The translations under genes and the position numbers were made by a program. From Actinomycetota bacterium (GTDB lineage Bacteria > Actinomycetota > Coriobacteriia > Anaerosomatales > Anaerosomataceae), in contig DSAI01000172.1 in NCBI GenBank assembly GCA_011372845.1, positions 1 through 6,906 of the forward strand: DNA of 6,906 bases, given 5' to 3'. This document shows positions 1 through 4,672 of the stretch, in pieces. Numbering within the stretch: the stretch's first letter is position 1; every line of letters starts with the position of its first letter. Under the pieces are notes generated by a model that ran no database searches, was not told where the DNA came from, and was given only the letters and a program-made list of their open reading frames with translations.

Positions 1-1032
1 GAGGTGATCGTCCGTGCCGCGGAGGCGGCGATGGACGCCGGCGATACGGGCTACACGCAATCGCTCGGGTTGCCCGGCTTGCGTGAGGCGGTGGCGATAC
101 GGGCACGTGAGGACTACGGGGTCGGCGTGGACCCGAACACGGTCGTGGTGACACAGGGCACGTCGCCCGCGATGCTCTTGCTCTTCGGTTCGCTCCTTGA
201 TCCGGGCGACGAGGTCATCATGCCGGACCCCTGCTACCCGGCGTACCCCAACTACGTGAACTTCCTGGGAGGGGTACCCGTGCCGGTGCGGGTACGCGCG
301 GAGGACGGGTTCCGCTTCCGGATTGACGAGGTGGAGCGCGCGATCACGCATCGCACGAAAGCCATCATGGTCAACTCCCCCTCGAACCCCACGGGCGGGG
401 TGCTCGGCGAAGCCGACCTGCGTCATCTTGCCGCATTGGCTGAGCGGCACGGCATCTGGCTCGCCAGCGACGAGATCTACCACGGGCTCCAGTTCGAGGG
501 CCGTCCGCGCTCCGTGCTGGAATTCACCGACCGGGCGTTCGTCCTCAACGGCTTCTCGAAGGCGTACGCGATGACCGGGTGGCGTCTCGGCTACCTGATC
601 GCGCCTCCGGAGTTCGTCCGGCCCGCCGAGAAGATTCAGCAGAACTTCTTCCTGTGCGCGAGCAACTTCGTGCAGGTGGCCGGTACCACGGCGCTGTTGG
701 AGGCCCAGGACGACGTTGCGAGGATGCGCTCGGTGTACGACGAACGCCGGCGCTATCTTGTCCCGGCCTTGCGGGAGGTGGGGCTCACGGTGGCCACTGA
801 GCCGCTCGGCGCGTTCTATGTGTTCGCCGACGCCACGGCGTGGGGTCGCGATTCGGTTGCGCTCGCGGGCCGTCTGCTCGAGGAAGCGGGCGTGGCGGCG
901 GCTCCCGGCGTGGACTTCGGCCCCGGAGGGGAAGGCTTCCTGCGGTTCAGCTACGCCACGTCGATGGAACGTTTGCACGAGGGTGTCTCGCGGCTGGCCG
1001 GGTGGGCGTCAGCGAATGGCTCGAGCGGCTGA
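1..1032 (+). CDS. Class I/II PLP-dependent aminotransferase, 5'-truncated by window edge
   Basis: This is the C-terminal part, about 340 residues, of a fold-type I aminotransferase of the aspartate aminotransferase superfamily. Such enzymes move an amino group between an amino acid and a 2-oxo acid using pyridoxal phosphate in the cytoplasm. Family members run to about 380-400 residues, so roughly 40-50 N-terminal residues should lie left of the window. The in-frame GTG at position 4 is therefore unlikely to be the start. Numbering from that GTG, the visible motifs are: YTQSLGLPGLREAV (17-30), typical of the substrate-entry region; NSPSNPTGG (124-132), whose Asn contacts PLP; SDEIY (155-159), whose Asp binds the pyridine nitrogen; SKAYAMTGWRLGY (185-197), with K186 as the Schiff-base lysine; and FLRFSYA (312-318), whose Arg binds the substrate carboxylate. 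All catalytic residues are present. Substrate cannot be assigned, since aspartate, alanine, aromatic and broader-range enzymes share these motifs. Confidence 0.93.
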   Translation, partial: EVIVRAAEAAMDAGDTGYTQSLGLPGLREAVAIRAREDYGVGVDPNTVVVTQGTSPAMLLLFGSLLDPGDEVIMPDPCYPAYPNYVNFLGGVPVPVRVRAEDGFRFRIDEVERAITHRTKAIMVNSPSNPTGGVLGEADLRHLAALAERHGIWLASDEIYHGLQFEGRPRSVLEFTDRAFVLNGFSKAYAMTGWRLGYLIAPPEFVRPAEKIQQNFFLCASNFVQVAGTTALLEAQDDVARMRSVYDERRRYLVPALREVGLTVATEPLGAFYVFADATAWGRDSVALAGRLLEEAGVAAAPGVDFGPGGEGFLRFSYATSMERLHEGVSRLAGWASANGSSG

Positions 1033-1071
1033 TGCAGGAGCGCCAGTGTGCCCGTCGAAGACTGCAGAGTG

Positions 1072-1113
1072 ACCGTTCGGCGCTGTTCGGCGCCGGAAGA
1101 GCCGCCGAACGGT
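1072..1113. repeat. 11-bp perfect inverted repeat in the aminotransferase-PHP gap
   Basis: ACCGTTCGGCG (1072-1082) is matched exactly by its reverse complement CGCCGAACGGT (1103-1113), with a 20-nt spacer. The spacer begins with a second copy of the left arm core, GTTCGGCG (1085-1092), which could pair instead with CGCCGAAC (1103-1110). The transcript therefore has two mutually exclusive stems. No run of T follows, so a classical intrinsic terminator is not supported. It lies about 40 bp after the aminotransferase stop and 124 bp before the PHP gene start. It may be a factor-dependent 3'-end structure or a regulatory hairpin. The rest of the 1033-1236 gap shows only a weak 6-bp stem (1123-1128 with 1143-1148) and no convincing promoter. 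Confidence 0.4.
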
Positions 1114-1236
1114 TCATCGGCGCCACTCATCGGTCAGTGCTGGAGTGGACCGGGGACTTTGCCGATACAAAGAACGTCAACGGTACGGCGCTTGCTGTAC
1201 CCGCGTGGGTATCCACCGACCGAGGATAGGGGCAGT

Positions 1237-1983
1237 GTGAGCACACAGGTCTGGAGCAAGGCCGACCTCCACATCCATTCGATGCACAGCGACGGGCTCG
1301 CCAGCGTACCGGAGATCCTGGAGTACGCCGCCAGCGAGACCGACCTCACGGTCATCGCGATCACCGACCACAACACCATCGAGGGCGCTCTCTTCGCCAA
1401 GGAGCTCGAAGAGATGTACGACATCGAAGTCGTAGTCGGCGAAGAGGTGTCCACCACCGAGGGGCACGTGCTCGGACTGTTCCTCACGGAGGAGATATCA
1501 CCCGGGCTCACCCCCACCGAGACGATCCGCAGGATCAGCGAGCAGGGCGGCATCGCGATCATCCCGCATCCGTTCTCCGCGCGCGGTGTCTTCGGCCCGT
1601 TCGGCAGGAGCAGGCTCGCCGACGCCGTCCGCGACATGGCGTTCAACGCGCTTGAGGTCTACAACTCCGTCCCTGGTCTGATCTGGGCCAACCGTCTCGC
1701 GGCCAAGATGTTCAGCGGCGGCCTTGGTGTGGCCGCGGTAGGCGGTTCCGACGCTCATGTCCTGAGGGCGGTGGGCAAGGGGTACACGGTCTTCCGCGGC
1801 AGTACAGCGGAGGAGCTGCGCGCGAGCATCGATGCGCTCGAGACACATGCTGAGGCGGACCGCGGCGGACTTGCGCTGGCGTTCCGCTACATGCGCAGCA
1901 TCCCTCAGATCCGCAGGCGGCAGGCGTTCAATCAGGAGCGCTGCAAGGTGTCGCGCCGGAGCATGGCCTCAGAGCGGGCGTAG
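1237..1983 (+). CDS. PHP-domain metal-dependent phosphoesterase
   Basis: This is a 248-residue stand-alone PHP (polymerase and histidinol phosphatase) domain protein, a predicted cytoplasmic hydrolase that cleaves phosphoesters with two or three divalent metals. The metal-ligand motifs appear in family order: DLHIHS (10-15), SDG (18-20), TDHN (43-46), GEE (68-70), EGHVLG (75-80), PHPF (110-113), LEVYNS (139-144) and GGSDAH (169-174). The set is complete, so the protein should be active. The GTG at 1237 is chosen because DLHIHS normally lies within the first 15 residues and a purine-rich site (GAGGATAGGGG, 1222-1232) precedes it. The open frame extends upstream to 1048 but that part is basic and family-unlike. 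The tail after about residue 210 is Arg-rich and lacks motifs. The 3' end overlaps the convergent gene by 15 bp. Related single-domain proteins act on nucleotides or on small phosphoesters; the substrate here is unknown. Confidence 0.9.
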   Translation: MSTQVWSKADLHIHSMHSDGLASVPEILEYAASETDLTVIAITDHNTIEGALFAKELEEMYDIEVVVGEEVSTTEGHVLGLFLTEEISPGLTPTETIRRISEQGGIAIIPHPFSARGVFGPFGRSRLADAVRDMAFNALEVYNSVPGLIWANRLAAKMFSGGLGVAAVGGSDAHVLRAVGKGYTVFRGSTAEELRASIDALETHAEADRGGLALAFRYMRSIPQIRRRQAFNQERCKVSRRSMASERA

Positions 1984-3210
1984 GTCGTCTTCCTGCGGTT
2001 CGAGCGCGGCGCTCGCGACATCCACCACCGCCTGCACGATCGTGTCGTCATCACCCCACGCATTCAGGGTGATCACCCGCACGTCACGTGGGACCCTCGC
2101 GTACGTCGTTGCGCGCTCGAGGTCGAGCGTCGTGTTCAGGGTGGGCAGCACCGTCGTCGACGGAGCGAGGATGATGTGACGGCATCCGAGGGCGGCGAGG
2201 TGCCGCACCACATCGGTCACGTCGGGAGCCTGCCAGTCGAGCGATCCGCAGCGTATGCGGTCGCCCTGTATCCCCGCTTCCATCAGCGCCATCCGCACGC
2301 GCTGGTCGAAGTAGTTCTCGGTCTCGGCCGCGGCAGGGTGGCGCCGGGCCCATTCCTCCGGCATCCCCATCCCAACGAGTGCGACACCCACGTCTGCGAG
2401 CTCGGCGCCGGTGGTGGAGGCGAGTATGCGGTCGGCCATACGCCTCACAAGCGATGCGTCGTCCCATATCGCTCCGGCGGTGACCACGGTGGGCGTGCCG
2501 GCCTCGTGTTCCAGAGGGCCGAGTGTGGCGAGCGCCGCTTCGGCGGTGATTGTCCCCGGCGGATCCAGCGCCACGACCGCGATGCGGGTGACACCCGAGC
2601 ACGCCTGGGCGGCCACGGTCTCGACCAGACCGCCAGGGCGGTGGCACGGTGCGAGATCCACTCGCACCCCGGGAATCGTCGCTGCGCGCCGGCCGACCTT
2701 GTCGAGGAGCGAGCGTGCCACCGGTGCTCCCGGAGCCGTGTTGCCCACCGCGCGATAGCGGGCCTTCTCGGCAAGGAACACGAACGGTACCGCAGTGAGG
2801 GGCAGGTCGATCGCCGCCTGCTCACGGAGGATCTCCTGGCGGTACGCGATCGCGCGGGGATCGTAGTGGTCGGGCTCCGTGCACGCGAGCACGATGATCC
2901 CGGTGCCGTCCCCGTGTTCAGGACACCGGACGGTTGCGAGGCGGCGAGCTTGCGCCAGGTTTGGGATGGCCGAGGTGAGGATCGTGTAGCCGAGCACGAC
3001 CCCCGCGATCAGCGTTGCGATTGCCGCGGCGATCGCCAGTGGGGTAGAGTAGTCCTGGGAGAGGGTTCCCAGCACGTAGAGTCCTCCCAGGAAGCCGGCC
3101 GCGCCGAGCGGGACCGTGGCTGCGGCGTAGTGCCGGGGCAGCACCATGGCGGCCACGAGACATGCTCCGGACACGAGACCGCCCGCTAACAAGGTGAGCC
3201 AGTACAGCAT
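1969..3210 (-). CDS. Membrane-anchored ferrochelatase-fold (HemH-like) protein, probably non-catalytic
   Basis: The product has 413 residues. The N-terminus carries three hydrophobic segments (about 3-24, 33-50 and 57-79), followed by a soluble region resembling class II chelatases of the ferrochelatase type. Supporting patterns are YDPRAIAYRQEI (116-127), ENYFDQRVR (298-306) and W326-x-x-P-D-V (326-331), which resembles the WLGPDV element of HemH, followed by a beta strand ending in AP (349-350). Ferrochelatase inserts Fe2+ into a porphyrin. By my manual alignment from memory, the catalytic His of the SAHSLP motif corresponds to Met281 (VGMGMP, 279-284) and the catalytic Glu of HLEVLYD corresponds to Asn359. 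It may therefore bind tetrapyrrole or metal, or have no chelatase activity. The start is supported by a tandem Shine-Dalgarno sequence. It is divergent from the thioredoxin cassette and overlaps the PHP gene at its 3' end. The alternative is a chelatase-like family with a different function. Confidence 0.72.
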   Translation of the reverse strand: MLYWLTLLAGGLVSGACLVAAMVLPRHYAAATVPLGAAGFLGGLYVLGTLSQDYSTPLAIAAAIATLIAGVVLGYTILTSAIPNLAQARRLATVRCPEHGDGTGIIVLACTEPDHYDPRAIAYRQEILREQAAIDLPLTAVPFVFLAEKARYRAVGNTAPGAPVARSLLDKVGRRAATIPGVRVDLAPCHRPGGLVETVAAQACSGVTRIAVVALDPPGTITAEAALATLGPLEHEAGTPTVVTAGAIWDDASLVRRMADRILASTTGAELADVGVALVGMGMPEEWARRHPAAAETENYFDQRVRMALMEAGIQGDRIRCGSLDWQAPDVTDVVRHLAALGCRHIILAPSTTVLPTLNTTLDLERATTYARVPRDVRVITLNAWGDDDTIVQAVVDVASAALEPQEDDLRPL

Positions 3211-3213
3211 CAG

Positions 3214-3228
3214 ACCTCCTTCACCTCC
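3214..3228 (-). promoter_or_regulatory. Tandem Shine-Dalgarno sites of the ferrochelatase-like gene
   Basis: Read on the minus strand, GGAGGTG is followed closely by AGGAGGT, then CTG and the ATG at 3210. The nearer site leaves only 4 nt between its GGAGG core and the start; the farther one leaves about 11 nt. The two sites fix the start at the membrane-segment methionine and exclude the much longer open frame reaching to 3540, which would run through the divergent thioredoxin gene. Confidence 0.6.
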
Positions 3229-3269
3229 CCACGACGATAATCGAACTTCAGGAGGGACGCCACAGACGG

Positions 3270-3297
3270 TTGACAGAAATACCCCTTGGGGTATACT
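3270..3297 (+). promoter_or_regulatory. Sigma-A-type promoter of the thioredoxin cassette
   Basis: A perfect -35 box TTGACA (3270-3275) is separated by 16 bp from TATACT (3292-3297), which matches five of the six bases of the TATAAT -10 consensus. Transcription should begin near 3304, giving a leader of about 30 nt before the TTG start at 3335. The spacer is almost filled by the palindrome at 3279-3294, so a bound repressor would directly block RNA polymerase. This is the best promoter in the window. Its near-consensus strength fits a gene that is normally held off and strongly induced. Confidence 0.8.
3279..3294. promoter_or_regulatory. CsoR/CstR-type operator O1
   Basis: ATACCCC-TT-GGGGTAT is a perfect inverted repeat with 7-bp arms and a 2-bp centre. 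A-T-rich ends flanking opposed C and G tracts of four or five bases are the hallmark of operators bound by DUF156 repressors (CsoR, CstR). A DUF156 gene lies about 1 kb downstream, and a near-identical site lies at that gene's own promoter. The site covers the -35/-10 spacer and the first half of the -10 box of the thioredoxin promoter. It is also 69 bp upstream of the divergent ferrochelatase-like start, so it could influence both genes. Confidence 0.8.
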
Positions 3298-3320
3298 TGG
3301 CACCGTACGATGTCGTTCCG

Positions 3321-3328
3321 AGGAGGAG
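3321..3328 (+). promoter_or_regulatory. Ribosome binding site fixing a TTG start for thioredoxin
   Basis: AGGAGGAG is followed by the 6-nt spacer ATATCC and then TTG at 3335. No in-frame ATG or GTG exists between the promoter and the conserved thioredoxin body, so the strong site with ideal spacing identifies TTG as the initiation codon. Confidence 0.8.
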
Positions 3329-3334
3329 ATATCC

Positions 3335-3658
3335 TTGAGCAGTACCGTCCGTGAGATAAGTGAATCGCAGTTCCAGGCTGAGGTCATTGAGGCCGACAAG
3401 CCTGTGATCGTGGACTTCTGGGCGCCCTGGTGCGGCCCCTGCCGCATGGTGGCTCCCGAGCTGGAAAAGCTGGCGGGGCGTGTCGGTGACACCGCGGCGT
3501 TCGTCAAGGTGAACGTCGATGAGGCCCGCGATGTGGCCATGCGTTACGGGATCATGAGCATCCCCACCATCGCGAAGTTCGAAGGTGGTAATCTGGTGAC
3601 GCAGGTCGTTGGCGCGCGGGGCGCGGATGCGCTCGGCCGAGAGTTCGGTCTGGTCTAG
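3335..3658 (+). CDS. trxA: Thioredoxin
   Basis: This is a complete 107-residue cytoplasmic thioredoxin, the usual family length. It is a small dithiol reductant for protein disulfides and, in several systems, protein persulfides. The active site WCGPC spans residues 32-36 (redox Cys33 and Cys36), preceded by VDFWAPW (26-32) with the buried Asp27. The cis-proline loop is SIPT (75-78), with Pro77. The strand after it (KFEGG, 81-85) and the final helix are normal. It starts at TTG and has a strong ribosome site. It is the first gene of a three-gene cassette: the zinc-ribbon gene starts 7 bp after its stop. A CsoR/CstR-type operator within its promoter indicates repression by the product of the gene at 4271-4573. 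Such control is unusual for a housekeeping thioredoxin and suggests a dedicated stress role. Fold and activity are certain; the physiological partner is inferred. Confidence 0.95.
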   Translation: MSSTVREISESQFQAEVIEADKPVIVDFWAPWCGPCRMVAPELEKLAGRVGDTAAFVKVNVDEARDVAMRYGIMSIPTIAKFEGGNLVTQVVGARGADALGREFGLV

Positions 3659-3665
3659 AGGCGCC

Positions 3666-3860
3666 ATGCCAACCTACGAACTGCACTGTGTCGACTGCGG
3701 GCACGTGTTCGATCGTTTCCTGATGCGCTTGCTGAAGGAGTCGGACAAGGTGTGTCCGGAGTGTGGCTCCACCCGTGTGGAGACCGGCGTTGGCGGCGGG
3801 TTCGCGCCGAAGCGTTCGGTCTCCAGCAGCGGGTGTGCGCCGCAAGGGGGGTTCGGCTGA
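3666..3860 (+). CDS. FmdB-type zinc-ribbon protein
   Basis: The 64-residue protein begins MPTYELHCVDCGHVFD, the characteristic start of the FmdB/CxxC_CxxC regulatory family. Two CxxC knuckles, C8-C11 and C30-C33, should bind one Zn2+ in a rubredoxin-like ribbon. The tail (about 41-64) is Gly/Ser-rich with one further cysteine, C57, as is common in this family. FmdB was named from genes near formamidase and amidase operons, and its molecular role is not well defined. ATG 3666 is preceded by AGAGG (3657-3661), which overlaps the thioredoxin stop, so the two genes are probably translationally close and co-transcribed. The thiol-rich zinc site beside thioredoxin suggests a redox- or sulfur-sensitive partner, but this is inference. 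Confidence 0.88.
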   Translation: MPTYELHCVDCGHVFDRFLMRLLKESDKVCPECGSTRVETGVGGGFAPKRSVSSSGCAPQGGFG

Positions 3861-3893
3861 GCCTAGCCGCACCGCCCGTGAGGCCGGTCCGAC

Positions 3894-4256
3894 ATGGTGG
3901 TGATGATGGATTTCACCTATAGACGGGAGGGCAGCAAGACCTTCCCGCAGATGGTCGAAGCCGTCGAGCGGTCTGTCCGCTCGCACGGCTTCGACGTCGT
4001 CAAGAGGCACGATCTGCAGGCCACGCTGGTGGCGAAAGGGTTCGAGATCCAGCCCCTGGTGGTGCTCGACATCGCTGTCCCGGGTGGCGTGATGGACGTC
4101 TGCAAGATGCATGTGTATGCAGACGGTGACGCGGTGTGGGTGAGCGCGATCAGGTCGATCTCGCTCTGGAATGCCGAGGACGGGTGCACGGCGGGGGAGA
4201 TAGCCGACCTGGACGCATCGGTGGCGGCACTGATCGACGCCGCGTGCGCCCTGTAG
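3894..4256 (+). CDS. DUF302 family protein
   Basis: The product has 120 residues, no signal peptide and no membrane segment. Its pattern fits DUF302: an N-terminal helix rich in charged residues (TFPQMVEAVERSVRSHGFDV, 16-35), the HDLQATL segment (39-45) where most members carry a D/I-aTL motif, then paired strands VVLDIAVP (56-63) and KMHVYADGDAVWVSAI (71-86). The CNP motif often seen after the first strand is absent; C70, C98 and C118 are the only cysteines. DUF302 has no assigned biochemical role but is often found near sulfur-oxidation and thiol-handling genes. The start at 3894 follows GTGAGG (3878-3883); the in-frame ATGs at 3903 and 3906 are possible alternatives. It is the last gene of the thioredoxin cassette, 33 bp after the zinc ribbon. 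It ends 14 bp from the end of the convergent repressor gene. Confidence 0.72.
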   Translation: MVVMMDFTYRREGSKTFPQMVEAVERSVRSHGFDVVKRHDLQATLVAKGFEIQPLVVLDIAVPGGVMDVCKMHVYADGDAVWVSAIRSISLWNAEDGCTAGEIADLDASVAALIDAACAL

Positions 4257-4267
4257 CGCGTGCGCGG
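4240..4267. terminator. Possible stem-loop between convergent cassette and repressor genes
   Basis: CCGCGTGCGC (4240-4249) can pair with GCGCGTGCGG (4258-4267) as a 10-bp stem containing two G-U pairs, with an 8-nt loop that includes the DUF302 stop codon. It sits exactly where two convergent transcripts should end. No T tract follows on either strand, so if it terminates at all it is not of the classical intrinsic type. Confidence 0.25.
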
Positions 4268-4270
4268 ACC

Positions 4271-4573
4271 CTACTGGACGCAGCTCGAGTACTTCAGGAA
4301 GACCTTGATGGCCTCATCGATCAGCTCGTCCTTGTCGGTGACGCTGTCATCCATGAGGCAGGTCTTCATCGAGTAGCCGATGATGTGCAGGCCCACCTGA
4401 TTGAGCGCCGACTTGGCGGCCATGATCTGGGTGAGCACCGCCTCGCAGTCCTTGCCCGATTCGATCATGGCCTGGAGGCCCCGCACCTGACCTTCAAGCC
4501 GCTTGAGGCGGTTGACGATCTTTCGGCGTTCTTCCTCGGTGGGGGTGAGGTTCGTGACCGGAGTCTGGCTCAT
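4271..4573 (-). CDS. CsoR/CstR-family (DUF156) repressor, persulfide-sensor-like
   Basis: This is a 100-residue all-helical tetrameric repressor of the CsoR/RcnR/CstR family. The core begins IVNRLKRLEGQVRGL (19-33), the conserved DNA-facing helix. Next comes GKDCEAVLTQI (40-50) with the first family cysteine, C43; the second is C72 in YSMKTC (67-72). The 29-residue spacing equals that of characterised copper and persulfide sensors. Copper sensors have His four residues before the second cysteine; here that residue is Ser68, so the Cu(I) site is incomplete. The GKDC and AAKSAL stretches also resemble CstR, which senses persulfides by forming polysulfide bridges between these cysteines. A third cysteine, C98, lies near the C-terminus. 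The ATG follows AAGGAG with 7-nt spacing. Its own promoter carries the O2 operator, implying autorepression, and the sister site O1 controls the thioredoxin cassette. Family certain; persulfide sensing inferred. Confidence 0.9.
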   Translation of the reverse strand: MSQTPVTNLTPTEEERRKIVNRLKRLEGQVRGLQAMIESGKDCEAVLTQIMAAKSALNQVGLHIIGYSMKTCLMDDSVTDKDELIDEAIKVFLKYSSCVQ

Positions 4574-4631
4574 GAGGGGGCTCCTTGCGCGTACGAGGCT
4601 TCGGCGTAGAATCGAGTGAATGTTCGGCATG

Positions 4632-4660
4632 AATATACCCCTAGGGGGTATGTTGAGCAA
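4632..4660 (-). promoter_or_regulatory. Promoter of the CsoR/CstR repressor gene
   Basis: On the minus strand a -35 box TTGCTC (4660-4655) is followed after exactly 17 bp by TATATT (4637-4632), a five-of-six match to the -10 consensus. The start site would fall near 4625, leaving a leader of about 50 nt. The O2 palindrome occupies the spacer and touches the -10 box, the same arrangement as at the thioredoxin promoter. For the divergent CDF gene I see only a weak candidate -10, TATGTT (4649-4654), without a good -35. Confidence 0.68.
4635..4651. promoter_or_regulatory. CsoR/CstR-type operator O2
   Basis: ATACCCC-TAG-GGGGTAT has the same 7-bp arms as the operator at 3279-3294 but a 3-bp centre instead of 2. 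It lies in the 99-bp divergent region between the repressor and the CDF transporter. It overlaps the repressor promoter and sits 21 bp upstream of the CDF start codon. One bound tetramer could therefore repress both directions. The shift in centre length changes the helical phasing of the half-sites by about 34 degrees and may tune affinity. Confidence 0.78.
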
Positions 4661-4672
4661 GTCGGAGGGGCA

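Noticed and set aside
1086..1148. Possible tRNA-like segment (GGTTCATCGG resembles a T-arm)
   Set aside because: No acceptor stem, anticodon arm or D-arm can be drawn around it.
1159..1187. Possible promoter TTGCCG-17-GGTACG ahead of the PHP gene
   Set aside because: The -10 box matches the consensus poorly and no other element supports it.
1048..1236. Upstream in-frame extension of the PHP gene (63 more codons)
   Set aside because: The extension is basic, lacks family resemblance and has no good ribosome site, while GTG 1237 puts the DLHIHS motif at the usual distance from the N-terminus.
2176..3189. 337-codon plus-strand open frame opposite the ferrochelatase-like gene
   Set aside because: The translation is low-complexity, rich in Arg, Gly and His, with no membrane segments or motifs. 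The minus strand gives plausible membrane helices and chelatase-like patterns with a strong ribosome site.
4616..4672. ATG 4616 as the start of the CDF gene
   Set aside because: It would place the repressor operator and promoter inside the coding sequence. GTG 4673 follows a Shine-Dalgarno site and gives a normal CDF N-terminus.
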